Shown one piece after another: positions 41,363-50,444 of a stretch of 64,000 nt of DNA. The notes below the pieces were generated by a model. It did no database searches. It saw only the letters and a list, made by a program, of their open reading frames with translations, and was not told the origin of the DNA. The first letter of the stretch is position 1, and each line of letters begins with the position of its first letter. The stretch comes from CAYPKW01 sp964411425 (GTDB lineage Bacteria > Pseudomonadota > Alphaproteobacteria > Dongiales > Dongiaceae), in assembly GCA_964411425.1 (NCBI GenBank), contig CAYPKW010000001.1, forward strand, positions 54,000 through 117,999, written 5' to 3'. The position numbers and the translations under genes were made by a program.

Positions 41363-41635
41363 TTAGAACATGTTTCGGCCAGATGGAATCGCTCTGCCAG
41401 GCGATTTTCGGCAAGGGCCAGGAAGGAGCCGCAGGCCATAGCGGGGCTATGGCCAAGGCGCCTGACGCCGCCCGTGCCGAAAATCGCCTGGCCCCAAGGG
41501 GGTTTGCCGGCGGCGGGCGCCCGCGGCGTCAGAGCGCTTGCCCGATGCCCGGCATCGGGCGGCGCGCTCTTCCTGGCGGCTCGCCGCGCCGCCGAGCAAA
41601 CAGAGCCGGTACCATCTGGTCGAAATATGCTCTAA
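41363..41635. repeat. 273-bp palindromic MITE-like repeat
   Basis: Ends are 24-base inverted repeats, TTAGAACATGTTTCGGCC at 41363 and, inverted, TTAGAGCATATTTCGACC ending 41635 (21 of 24 match). Inside, CCAGGCGATTTTCGGCA (41397-41413) pairs with 41475-41491 in a 17-bp perfect stem that encloses a nine-bp stem (41434-41454). It codes for nothing and fills the gap between the ACT gene and a convergent gene, whose TAG stop lies in the terminal TTAG. A related end occurs at 63852. Confidence 0.8.
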
Positions 41636-42096
41636 GGGCAGCCGCTCAGGTCCAGTTCCGCCCGCACCTTGGCGACGGTCGATTTCAGCATCGGGCGCAC
41701 GGTGCATTGGGCGTTGTAGCGATCGACCGCGGCGTTGAGCGAGGTAATCGTGTCGACCTCGGCCCGCCGCACGTCGTAGCGTAGAATCTCGCGCAGCCGC
41801 TGTTGGCGGGCGAGCAGCGCCTTCAGATTGTTCTGGTCGATCGGGCTTTCCGGATCCATGACGGCCCGTTCCGAGGCGATGGTCCGAACGAGACGCTGCA
41901 ACTCGGATTCGCGTTCATCGCGCAACAGGCGGCGCACCTCCGCCTCCTGCCGCAACTCTTCGATGGCGCGCTCCTGGCAGAAGCACGACCTCACCTCCAC
42001 TTCGGAGAGCGCGCCCTCCGACTGTGCCCACGCGGTTCCGCCGACCGACAGCAGGACCGCGAACGCGAAGCACCGGCGATACAACCCGACTGCCAT
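41632..42096 (-). CDS. exported coiled-coil protein of unknown function
   Basis: A 154-residue protein. ATG 42096 gives a signal peptide (YRRCFAFAVLLSVGGTAWAQ). The mature part is mostly helix: two cysteines (VRSCFCQE), then a charged coiled coil (AIEELRQEAEVRRLLRDERESELQRLVRTIASERA, LKALLARQQRLREIL) and CTVRPMLKSTVAKVRAELDLSGC. I do not recognise a family. The TAG stop is within the right terminal repeat of the 273-bp palindromic element. Confidence 0.65.
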   Translation of the reverse strand: MAVGLYRRCFAFAVLLSVGGTAWAQSEGALSEVEVRSCFCQERAIEELRQEAEVRRLLRDERESELQRLVRTIASERAVMDPESPIDQNNLKALLARQQRLREILRYDVRRAEVDTITSLNAAVDRYNAQCTVRPMLKSTVAKVRAELDLSGCP

Positions 42097-42275
42097 TGCA
42101 AGACTTCCCACGGACGGTCTCCAGCAGAACCAAACCGAGCGGCCCGCCGTCGATCGTGGCAATCGGCCGGCCGTTTTGCCATGATCGGCCGATCGACGAG
42201 GAGACGACGCATGGCGACCTGCACCGTAGCCGATATCGGGCGGCCTTTCCAGCCGGGTTCCGGGAGGCGAGCGCG

Positions 42276-43523
42276 ATGAAAATCGTCGTCCTCGGCGCCG
42301 GCGTCATCGGCGTGACAAGCGCCTACTACCTGGCCAAGGCCGGCCACGAAGTAACCGTGATCGACCGGTGCGAGCGTGTCGCCGGCGAATGCAGCTTCGC
42401 CAACGCCGGCATCATCGCGCCCGGGCACGCCTATGCCTGGGCGTCGCCGCGCGCACCCATGCTGCTGCTGAAGTCGCTCTTGGGCGCCGATACGGCGTTG
42501 AAAATCCGCTTCAAGGCGGACCCGCGGCTGTGGCGCTGGAGCCTGCGCTTCCTCGGCCAGTGCAGCGCGGCGCGCAGCCGCGCCAATACGCTCGTGAAGC
42601 TCGCGTTGTGCCTGTACAGCCGCGAGGCGCTGGCCGCTGTGGCGGCGGAAACCGGCATCGCCTACGACCGCGTCGCCAAGGGCGCGCTCTACCTGTACCG
42701 CGACCCAAGGCATTTTGCGACCGGCGTCAAAAACACGGCGCTCCTGAACGATCACGGCGCCGGGCTCGAGCCCGTCGATGCCGAGCGTTGCGCCGGCATC
42801 GAACCGGCGCTCGCCGACGCTAAGGGCAAGCTGTGCGGCGCCATCTATGCGGCCAAGGACGAGAGCGGCGATTGCCGACTGTTCACCGAGGAGCTCGCGA
42901 TTCGCTGCGCCGCCATGGGGGCCGGGCTTCGTCTCGGCACCAGGATCCACTACATCGAGACGGAGGGCGACCGGGTTACCCGCGTCGTCACCGACGACGG
43001 CGCCATCGCCGGCGATGCCTATGTATTGTCGCTGGGCAGCGACAGCCCGTTGCTCGCCCGCCGCTTGGGCGTCGACCTGCCGATCTATCCGGTCAAGGGC
43101 TACTCGTTGACCGTGCCGGCGCTAAAGGGCGCGCCCACCGTGCCCACGGTGGACGAAGGCCGGCTCATCGCCATCGCCCGCATGGGCGAGCGACTGCGTC
43201 TTACCGCGACGGCGGATTTCGCGGGATACGATACGAGCTTCACCGAACGCGAGTTCGCCGCGATGCTGCGCGTGGCGCGCGATCTCTATCCGGACGGTGC
43301 CGATTACGAGCGACGCGAATACTGGGCCTGCCTCAGGCCCATGACGCCGGACGGGCCGCCGATCGTCGGCCGCGGACGCCACCGCAACCTCTACTACAAC
43401 ACGGGCCACGGCCACATCGGCTGGACCATGGCCTGCGGCTCGGCCCGGATCCTGGCCGACCTCATCGCCGGCAAGGCGCCGGACATCGATCCGTCCGGCC
43501 TATCGCCGGCGCGTTACGGCTAG
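42276..43523 (+). CDS. dadA: D-amino acid dehydrogenase (DadA-like)
   Basis: A 415-residue FAD enzyme: MKIVVLGAGVIGVTSAYYLAKAGHEVTVID (FAD Rossmann), FANAGIIAPGHAYAWASPRAP (the DadA signature), DLPIYPVKGYSLTVPAL and LRPMTPDGPPIVGRGRHRNLYYNTGHGHIGWTMACGSARILADLIAG. It oxidises D-amino acids (D-Ala and others) to keto acids and passes electrons to the respiratory chain. RBS GGGAGGCG precedes the start. The gene converges with the racemase gene; stops overlap at CTAG. Confidence 0.93.
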   Translation: MKIVVLGAGVIGVTSAYYLAKAGHEVTVIDRCERVAGECSFANAGIIAPGHAYAWASPRAPMLLLKSLLGADTALKIRFKADPRLWRWSLRFLGQCSAARSRANTLVKLALCLYSREALAAVAAETGIAYDRVAKGALYLYRDPRHFATGVKNTALLNDHGAGLEPVDAERCAGIEPALADAKGKLCGAIYAAKDESGDCRLFTEELAIRCAAMGAGLRLGTRIHYIETEGDRVTRVVTDDGAIAGDAYVLSLGSDSPLLARRLGVDLPIYPVKGYSLTVPALKGAPTVPTVDEGRLIAIARMGERLRLTATADFAGYDTSFTEREFAAMLRVARDLYPDGADYERREYWACLRPMTPDGPPIVGRGRHRNLYYNTGHGHIGWTMACGSARILADLIAGKAPDIDPSGLSPARYG

Positions 43524-44326
43524 ATTCTGAACAGCCGCCCGAGGCCCGGCACGGCGTCCTCGACGCCGGCGAGCCTGAGGCAGTGCCAGGCGAGCGCGTG
43601 GTTGCTCGAAGTCACCGGCTTGCCGATCTCGGATTCGAGCGTCTCGACCAACGACGCGACCCGCAAGCTGGTACAGGACACGAACACGCCCTCGACGCCC
43701 GGGTCGCGCGCGAGTTCACGTGCCGCGCCCGCAATGGAGGCCTCGGAAATGCGCGCCACCTCGTTGTCGTTCTCGTGGTTGAAGGAGCCCATGACCGGCA
43801 CGCCTACGCCGCGCGCCTCGATGAAATCGCGCAGCATCCGGTTCACCTCCTCGACGTAGGGCGTGAGCAGCGCGATGCGGCGCACGCCCAGTTTCTTCAG
43901 ACCGGCGATCGCCGCCGTGATCGGCGTGGTGCAGGCGATGCCAGGCCGGGCCTCGCGAATGCGCCGAAAGACGGTCTCCTCGCCGATGACCACCGTGCCC
44001 GATGTGCACCCGTAGCCGATCACGTCGAGGCGCGCCCCCGGCAGGATCAACGCCGCGGCCGCCGCCATGCCGCGCTCCATCTCGGCCAGGGTCGCGCGAT
44101 TGATCTCCGCCGCGTTGCGGATGCGGCTCTCGTAGAACGCGACGCCGTCTAGCCGCAGCATGCGGCGGAACTCGTGCTCGATGGTGTTGTCCGTGGCCAG
44201 CACGATGAGCCCGATCGCCGCGCGATGCGCGATTCCCGGGTCCAGCGCGAAGGGCATCCGGGTCTTGCTCGCGACGCCGGCCGCCGGCCGGCCGGTCGCC
44301 CGCAGGGCAGTTTCATTCATCGCCAC
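43520..44326 (-). CDS. Asp/Glu racemase / maleate isomerase family protein
   Basis: A 268-residue protein of the arylmalonate decarboxylase/maleate cis-trans isomerase branch. The two active-site cysteines are in DVIGYGCTSGTVVIG and EGVFVSCTSLRVASLVETLE, with GLKKLGVRRIALLTPYVEEVNRMLRDF between. It may be a racemase or isomerase acting on a small dicarboxylate or amino acid. It faces dadA, and the two gene ends share a CTAG, so a link in D-amino-acid use is possible. Confidence 0.85.
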   Translation of the reverse strand: MAMNETALRATGRPAAGVASKTRMPFALDPGIAHRAAIGLIVLATDNTIEHEFRRMLRLDGVAFYESRIRNAAEINRATLAEMERGMAAAAALILPGARLDVIGYGCTSGTVVIGEETVFRRIREARPGIACTTPITAAIAGLKKLGVRRIALLTPYVEEVNRMLRDFIEARGVGVPVMGSFNHENDNEVARISEASIAGAARELARDPGVEGVFVSCTSLRVASLVETLESEIGKPVTSSNHALAWHCLRLAGVEDAVPGLGRLFRI

Positions 44327-44424
44327 CTCCGAGACAGGACGAAATCAATCGGCTATGCTGGCGGAGACGACTATAGGCCATCGCCGGCCCGTGGTCACCA
44401 TTGAAGCCGACCCGCGAGCCCGCC

Positions 44425-44997
44425 ATGCGCCTGTTCCTGCTTGCCTTCCTCACCCTCGCGGCCGCTTTGTCGGCGCCCGCCCCGGCGGCCGCCCAGTTCC
44501 TCGAGCTGGAGGTGCGGACCGTGGCCTACCGTGAGCTGCCGGCCGATACCCCGATCCGCGTGCGGAGCGAGGCCGAGAGCGAGCTCGACGACCGCGCGCG
44601 CCGGGCGGTGGAAGAGGCGCTGCTGGAGCGGCAATACCGGATAACCGACGATGCGCCTCTCGTGCTGTCGATCGAGGCGGTGACCAGCGGCGGAGGCGCC
44701 GAGGACCCGCTGCTCGGCACCTACTCGGCCACCCAAAACGAGGTCGAGGTACTGTTCAACGTCTGGTCGTCGCAGCAGGACGGCTTGCTGCGGCGCCGCG
44801 ACCGCGCCGTGCCGAGCGAGGCGCTGTACCGCATCGATGTCTCGATCTACGACAACCGAGGCGGCCGCTACATCTGGCGCGGCACCGTTTCGACCACGAC
44901 CAACCCCGCCAGCGTCTATCAGGCGACCGTCCCGATGGTCGAAAGGTTGATGGAGTCCTTCGGCAAGACCGACGGGCCCGAAGAAGCAGCGCAGTAG
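44425..44997 (+). CDS. exported protein of unknown function
   Basis: A 190-residue protein. ATG 44425 gives a signal peptide (FLLAFLTLAAALSAPAPAAAQ). The mature domain (AYRELPADTPIRVRSEAESELDDRARRAVEEALLERQYRITDDAPLVLSIEA ... VSIYDNRGGRYIWRGTVSTTTN) looks like the DUF4136-type periplasmic/outer-membrane fold: a family-wide element that measures old and new strands of envelope lipoproteins, but this link is weak and no lipobox is present. Single gene; role unknown. Confidence 0.65.
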   Translation: MRLFLLAFLTLAAALSAPAPAAAQFLELEVRTVAYRELPADTPIRVRSEAESELDDRARRAVEEALLERQYRITDDAPLVLSIEAVTSGGGAEDPLLGTYSATQNEVEVLFNVWSSQQDGLLRRRDRAVPSEALYRIDVSIYDNRGGRYIWRGTVSTTTNPASVYQATVPMVERLMESFGKTDGPEEAAQ

Positions 44998-45854
44998 CGC
45001 TCACGGCTAATTCAGGTCGCGTGGGACCGAGAACCGCCGGTCGCACGAGAAGACGCGCCGCTCGCCCTCGAAGGCGTCGAGTTCGGCGCTTGCCACGAAG
45101 TCGCTTGCGGTAAGCGAGAGCGCGGTGCGCGTGCGGGTGCTGACCCGCCAATCGTCGCGGCCGCGGCTTTGCCGATTCACGGTCTCGCCCGTTGCCGACA
45201 GCGGATCGCCGTCGCGGATGCGATAGGTCTCGACCGCGCTCCCATCCACCGTAAGGTCGATCGCCTGCATGTACTGGGCGCCCCAGTCCCGCTCTATCGC
45301 GACGCGGGTCTCGCCGGCGCCGAGATCGCGCCGGATCCTGTACCGCGTGCGATCGAGCCGCAGGTCCGTGTCGGCCAGCGGCGCCGATCCCTCGGGCGGA
45401 GGAAAGGGTCGCAGCTCCGCATCCACCGGTCGAGACCCTCGCACCGGCAGCACCAGCCGGCTCGCGCCGGCGAAGAGCGTCAGCGGCACCGGCACCGGCC
45501 ACATCTGCGGCCAATAACAGGTGGAGAGGGCGAGGCGCAGCCGATGCCCGGGCAGGAACGCGTGCGCGACGTGGTTGAGCGGGATCGCGACCCGGTAGCG
45601 CCGGCCCGGCCGCGACGGTTCGGGAGATTCGCGGCTGTCGCGATGGGTCAGGTTGAACAGCGTGTAGGTAACGCGCGTGGAGGCGCCGTCCGGCGCCACG
45701 TCGCACAGCCGCAGCGCGAGCTTGGCGACGGGCCGGTCGGCCGCCACCTCCAGTTGCGCCACCGGCTGGCCGAGGATCTCGAGCCGCTCGCCCAGCACGG
45801 CGCCGTCGAAGCGCAGCGACTTGGCGTCGTCCTCCCGCTGGTCCACCGCCTGGT

Positions 45855-46064
45855 CGGCGCCGCGGCCGCCGTAGGAACACCACTCGAGCGCGCCGAGCCC
45901 CGTATCTTGNNNNNNNNNNNNNNNNNNNNNNNNNNNNNNNNNNNNNNNNNNNNNNNNNNNNNNNNNNNNNNNNNNNNNNNNNNNNNNNNNNNNNNNNNNN
46001 NNNNNNNNNCGGCGCCGCGGCCGCCGTAGGAACACCACTCGAGCGCGCCGAGCCCCGTATCTTG
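45855..46064 (+). repeat. 55-bp direct duplication on both sides of the gap
   Basis: 45855-45909 and 46010-46064 are identical (start CGGCGCCGCGGCCGCCG, end CCGAGCCCCGTATCTTG). They abut the run of Ns exactly. Two contigs that share a 55-base end were probably scaffolded without being merged. Confidence 0.95.
45910..46009. other. 100-N assembly gap
   Basis: Exactly 100 Ns, the size many scaffolders write for an unknown gap. Because the 55-base ends are identical and the hydrolase frame is restored when one copy and the Ns are removed (155 bases), no sequence is likely to be missing. Confidence 0.95.
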
Positions 46065-47179
46065 CGGCGAGCACAGGGTAAGCGGCGCCTCGCGCTCCGG
46101 CGTCTCGCCGAGCCCGGCCGAGTTCAGGAACATCGTGCGGGGCGTCACGTTCGGGCTGGGCCAGCCCGGTTCCGCCACCCAGCGGCCGGCGCGCTCCGGG
46201 GCGAAGGCCCGCGGCGGGTAGCTGTTGTTCATCCAAACGCGTTAGCGCGGCTCCTGCATGATCCCGCCGTCGATGCCCTTCAGCCAATGATCCCACCAGC
46301 CGAGACACTCCTGCAGAAAGCCGATCGGCGGTCCCGGATAGGCGTCGTGCGGCCAGGCGTGCCCCCACGGGCCGACCAGCCCCTTGACCGGCGCTCGCAG
46401 CCCCCCGACGACCCGCGGCACCGAATTGCTGTAGCCATCCTCCCAACCGCCGACGGCATAGACCGGGCACGTCACGGCGCCATAGTCCTCGCGCACCGAG
46501 CCGTGCTTCCAATAGGCGTCGTGCCGCTGGTGGCGGAGCCAGGGCCGCAGCCAGAAATCGGCCCGCTCCAGTCTCTCCATCCACATGTCGCGCCAGCGCT
46601 GGCCTACGATGAGCGGGTCGGGGGGCAGCGACAGATAGGCCCACATGGCCGAGGCCCAAGCGAAGTTGTCGTGCAGCATCGCGCCGCCCATGTAGTGGAT
46701 GTCGTCGGCGTAGCGGTCGTCGGTTCCCATGACCGGTATGACGGCCTTGAGCGCCGGAGGATTGAGCGCGGCCACCTACAGCGAGTTGAACGCGCCCCAG
46801 GAGATGCCCATCATGCCGACGGCGCCGGTGCACCAGGGCTGCGCCGCCGTCCAGGCGATCACCGCCGCGATGTCCTCGTGCTCCTGACGAGTGTACTCGT
46901 CGGCGAGAATGCCTTCCGAATCGCCGCTGCCGCGCAGATCGACCCTGACCGCGGCGTAGCCGTGCCCCGCGAAGTAGGGATGCATCGGAGCGTCGCGCCA
47001 GGCGGTGCCGTCGCGCTTGCGATACGCAATGCATTCCACGATCGCCGGCACGCGGTCGGTTTCGGTGTCCGCGGGCAGCCAGATGCGGGCGGCCAGCCGG
47101 CAGCCATCGGGCATCGCGATCCAGGAGTTCTCGATCTCGCGCACGGCGCGCGGCAACGCGGCGGCGATTCGCATGGCCC

Positions 47180-48055
47180 CTACAGCACCAACAGCAGCAG
47201 CAATGGCAAGGTGACGAAGGATATCACGGTGGAGACCACGATCATACCGGCCACCTCGACCGGCTCGCGGCGATAAAGCTCGGCGAACAGGTAATTGAAC
47301 ACCGCCACCGGCATGGCGCTTTGCACCGCCAGCACGCCCCGCGCTACCGGCGACAGATCGAGCGCCCAGCCGACCGCCAGCCCGACGACGAGCCCGCCGA
47401 CGAGCCGCACCAGGGCCAAGGCGAGGCTGCGAGCCAGGGCTACCGTCTTCAATCGCGCCAGCGAGACCCCAAGCGCGATCAACATCAATGGAATCGTCAG
47501 CCCGCCGATGAGTTCGAGACCGTTGGCCGCCCAGGAGGGCACGGGGATGCCGGCCGCGAGAACAACGAGCGACGTGGCGACGGCATAGATGAGCGGCATG
47601 CGCAGCAGCCGGCCGATCTCGAAGCTTCCGGCCGCCACGCTGGCGCCGAGGCTGAAATTCAGCGTCGCGGAAACCACGAAGAACACGATGGCGAGCGCCA
47701 AGCCCGCCTCGCCGAAGGCAAACAGGCAAAGCGGCAAACCCATGTTGCCGGCATTCGGAAACACTAGCGCGGGCAGGAAAGACCGCAAGGGCAGCCGGGC
47801 GAGGCGCAACGCCACCACGCCGATCAGGGCGAAGCCGGCGAAGGCGATGAGCGACGCCGCCGCCATCTCGCCCATGGCGGCGAGATCCACATTCAGCCTG
47901 GTCAAGGTCGAGGCGACCAAAGCGGGCGCGCCCACCGTAGCGACGAGCGCGCTGACGAGGCCCGCATCGAACGGCCGGCCCAACCTGGCCCAGGCGAAAC
48001 CGACCGCTGCCGCGATGGCGACCGGAGCGATGATCGCGGCGAGCTGTCCGTACAG
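47180..48055 (-). CDS. AEC-family (auxin efflux carrier-like) permease
   Basis: About 291 residues if read from CTG 48055, which follows GGGGAGAGG; TTG 47983 is a later alternative that would cut the first helix (YGQLAAIIAPVAIAAAVGFAWARLG). Nine to ten hydrophobic segments with LVFPNAGNMGLPLCLFAFGEAGLALAIVFFVVS and VLAVQSAMPVAVFNYLFAELYRREPVEVAGMIVVSTVISFVTLPLLL, the AEC signatures. Members export or import small organic acids or amino acids such as malate. Substrate not known. It lies six bases upstream of the hydrolase pseudogene. Confidence 0.85.
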   Translation of the reverse strand: MYGQLAAIIAPVAIAAAVGFAWARLGRPFDAGLVSALVATVGAPALVASTLTRLNVDLAAMGEMAAASLIAFAGFALIGVVALRLARLPLRSFLPALVFPNAGNMGLPLCLFAFGEAGLALAIVFFVVSATLNFSLGASVAAGSFEIGRLLRMPLIYAVATSLVVLAAGIPVPSWAANGLELIGGLTIPLMLIALGVSLARLKTVALARSLALALVRLVGGLVVGLAVGWALDLSPVARGVLAVQSAMPVAVFNYLFAELYRREPVEVAGMIVVSTVISFVTLPLLLLLVL

Positions 48056-48452
48056 CGTACCTCTCCCCGCGGCCGCGCCGCGCGGCCGGATTTGCTATAC
48101 TTCAGGAGAATGCGACGCGAAGGAGATTCAACCCTCGTCGGCAGGGGCCGCAGGCGCGGGTGAGCCGGCCGCGGGGCGCGCCTCCGCCGGCTCCCTGACC
48201 GGCCCCGGCGCGACCGCCCCCGGCGAGCCCGCCAGCGCCTCGGCCAGCGTCCTTATGCGACGCATCAAGTACGGACTGGTCATGCTGCACCCACCGGGTC
48301 CGTCGCGAACGGTCGAGCGTAGCCGATAGCGGGGCCGTGGCAACGCGCGGACGGCTGTGAATATCGAGGATAGCGGGGATATGTCGGTTCGCCGCGCATT
48401 GCCAGCGGCGCCGCAAACGGGGATCATGCGCCGCCAGTGACGGGGAGACGGC
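48056..48452. other. intergenic stretch, no gene seen
   Basis: 397 bases between the divergent AEC and ThDP-enzyme genes. It should hold both promoters. A Pro/Ala-rich minus-strand reading near 48131-48283 has no family pattern and no good RBS. I see no repeat or RNA gene. Confidence 0.45.
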
Positions 48453-50054
48453 GTGAAGACCAATCGAAGCTGCGGCGAGGCCGCCATCGCGCTGTTGGAG
48501 GCCTACGGGGTCGACACGGTGTTCGGGATTCCGGGCGTGCACACTCTCGATTTCTATCGCGGCCTCGCCAGCAGCAGGATTCGCCACGTCGCCGTGCGCC
48601 ACGAGCAGGGCGCGGGCTTCATGGCCGACGGCTATGCGCGCGTGTCCGGCCGGCCGGGGGTCTGCGTTCTCATCACCGGGCCCGGGGTCACCAACGCCGC
48701 CACCCCCATCGGCCAGGCCTATTCCGATTCGATTCCGATGCTGGTTCTATCCAGCGTCAACGCCACCGCGGACCTGGGCAAGGGTCGCGGGCGGCTGCAC
48801 GAGATCGTCTCGCAACAGGCGGTCATGGCGCCGCTCACCGCCTTCAGCCGCACCGTGCGGTCGCCGGCGGAGCTGCCCGAGGCCTTCGCCGATGCCTTCG
48901 ACGTGTTCGCCGCCAAGCGCCCGCGGCCGGTACACATCGAGATTCCGCTCGACGTGCTCGCCGCCGCAGGCGGTCCCGATGCCCCGCTCCGGCCGCCCGC
49001 GCGACGCCCGCGGCCGCCGGCCGACCGCATCGCCGCGGCCGCCAGCCTGATCCGCGAGGCCAGTCGCTCGTTCGTCATCGCCGGCGGCGGCACCGTCGAG
49101 TGTGGGCCGGCGCTACGCGCACTCGCCGAACAAGTGGGTGCGCCCGTAGCCCCGACCACGGCGGCCAAGGGCGTGCTATCGGACGCGCATCCGCTGTGCC
49201 TCGGGGCCACGCTGTCGCTCGCCGCGACGCAGGCGCTGCTGGCCGAATCCGACCTCGTTCTGGCGATCGGCTCGGAATTGGCCGAGACCGATTCCTGGAT
49301 GGACCGCCTGCCCATCAAGGGCAAACTCGTCCGCATCGACATAGACGCGGCGACGCTCGACCGCGACTACCCGGCCGCGGTCGCCATCGAGGCCGATGCC
49401 GGCGCCGCGATCGCGGCGCTTATCGAGGCGCTGGGCAACGCGTCCGCCGCCGAACGAGACGCCCGCGACGACGTTGCGCGCGTCCGCCGCCGGAACCTGG
49501 CCGGCATGCAGGCGCTGGAGCGAAAGCATGTCAAGGTGCTGGACGCTCTGCGCGCCGCGTTGCCGGAAGACGGCGTCGTGGCGAGCGACATGACCCAGAT
49601 CGCCTACACGGGCTGCACGTACTTCCCCTGCGCCCAGCCGCGCAGTTGGTTCCACCCGCTCGGTTTCGGCACGCTGGGCTACGCCCTGCCGGCGGCGATC
49701 GGGGCCAAGCTGGCGGCGCCGGCGCGCCCGACCGTGGCCCTGGTCGGGGACGCCGGGCTGCTATTCACCTTGCAGGAGCTGGCGACGGCGGTGGAGCTCG
49801 GCCTGGCTATCGCCGTGCTGCTGTGGAACAACGACGCGCTGGGCCAGATCGCCCAGGACATGGTGCGCAAGGGCATCCCGGAGATCGGGGTGAAGCCGCG
49901 CAACCCGGACTTCCTGGCGCTGGCGCGCGCCTTCGGGTGCCACGCGATCCGACCCGGAAGCCTAAGCGAGTTGACCGACACGCTTGCGGCCGCGCTCGGC
50001 GCCGATCGTCCCACGCTAATCGAAGTGCGCCAGGATTCGAAATACCTGGACTGA
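48453..50054 (+). CDS. aruI: ThDP-dependent decarboxylase, 2-ketoarginine decarboxylase-like
   Basis: A 533-residue ThDP enzyme of the acetolactate synthase/benzoylformate decarboxylase family. N-terminal domain: YGVDTVFGIPGVHTLDFYRGLA with glutamate in VRHEQGAGFMADGYAR; ThDP/Mg motif GDAGLLFTLQELATAVELGLAIAVLLWNND. The pattern GIPGVHTLDFYRGLA resembles 5-guanidino-2-oxopentanoate decarboxylase (AruI), which makes 4-guanidinobutyraldehyde from 2-ketoarginine. A ureohydrolase gene 1.7 kb downstream fits that pathway. Other 2-oxo acid substrates remain possible. Confidence 0.8.
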   Translation: MKTNRSCGEAAIALLEAYGVDTVFGIPGVHTLDFYRGLASSRIRHVAVRHEQGAGFMADGYARVSGRPGVCVLITGPGVTNAATPIGQAYSDSIPMLVLSSVNATADLGKGRGRLHEIVSQQAVMAPLTAFSRTVRSPAELPEAFADAFDVFAAKRPRPVHIEIPLDVLAAAGGPDAPLRPPARRPRPPADRIAAAASLIREASRSFVIAGGGTVECGPALRALAEQVGAPVAPTTAAKGVLSDAHPLCLGATLSLAATQALLAESDLVLAIGSELAETDSWMDRLPIKGKLVRIDIDAATLDRDYPAAVAIEADAGAAIAALIEALGNASAAERDARDDVARVRRRNLAGMQALERKHVKVLDALRAALPEDGVVASDMTQIAYTGCTYFPCAQPRSWFHPLGFGTLGYALPAAIGAKLAAPARPTVALVGDAGLLFTLQELATAVELGLAIAVLLWNNDALGQIAQDMVRKGIPEIGVKPRNPDFLALARAFGCHAIRPGSLSELTDTLAAALGADRPTLIEVRQDSKYLD

Positions 50055-50059
50055 CGGCT

Positions 50060-50293
50060 TCACTTGGCGCGGCGCAGCGCTCGGCGCTGAATAATCTTGT
50101 TGCGCGCCCCCAGCGGCAGGTCGTCGAGATCGATGGCGCCTTTGGCGCACAGGACCTCGATCAGATCCTCGAGCACCCGGACGAGGTCGAGGTCCGACCT
50201 CTGGAGCACCAGCTTGGTGGCGACGTCCTTGACCGTGCGCTCACCGGCCTTGCCCCGCGGCGAGCGGCCGCGAGCTTGATATTTCGCGCTCAT
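50060..50293 (-). CDS. small conserved-looking protein of unknown function
   Basis: A 77-residue protein. After a basic disordered N-terminus (SAKYQARGRSPRGKAGERTV) comes a helical core KLVLQRSDLDLVRVLEDLIEVLCAKGAIDLDDLPLGARNKIIQRRALRRAK. Its regular amphipathic pattern and codon use argue that it is real. It ends six bases from the convergent decarboxylase gene. No function is known to me. Confidence 0.7.
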   Translation of the reverse strand: MSAKYQARGRSPRGKAGERTVKDVATKLVLQRSDLDLVRVLEDLIEVLCAKGAIDLDDLPLGARNKIIQRRALRRAK

Positions 50294-50444
50294 GCCCTAG
50301 TCTCCAGGCTGGAATATCGCGCCCCGCGTCGGGCGAATGCGCGAAATGGCCCCCTCGGCGGGTGACAGTGTCATGGCATCGTTAACGAACCGTTGCGCGG
50401 ACCGCCGGCGGCGGGCCTCCGTCGCCGTCCGCTGAGCCGGAATC

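Larger units (their letters stand above)
45007..47174 (-). pseudogene. CocE/NonD-family hydrolase, two in-frame stops and an assembly gap
   Basis: The frame begins at ATG 47174 and has the CocE/X-Pro dipeptidase (S15) layout: ENSWIAMPDGCRLAARIWLP, VRVDLRGSGDSEG, nucleophile GISWGAFNS, acid GGWEDGYS, histidine GPWGHAWPHD and a C-terminal jelly-roll (FDGAVLGERLEILGQPVAQLEVAADRPVAKLALRLCDVAPDG). In-frame TAG (46776-46778, after FNSL) and TAA (46242-46244, after MQEPR) break it. Gln CAG and Tyr TAC are likely ancestors. The Ns at 45910-46009 appear artificial: deleting 155 bases restores one frame. Confidence 0.82.

Noticed and set aside
45910..46009. Missing domain or insertion hidden in the N run
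   Set aside because: The identical 55-base flanks and frame restoration on removal argue that nothing is missing.
48131..48283. 51-codon minus-strand frame in the AEC-decarboxylase gap
   Set aside because: Ala/Pro-rich, no convincing Shine-Dalgarno, no recognisable pattern.
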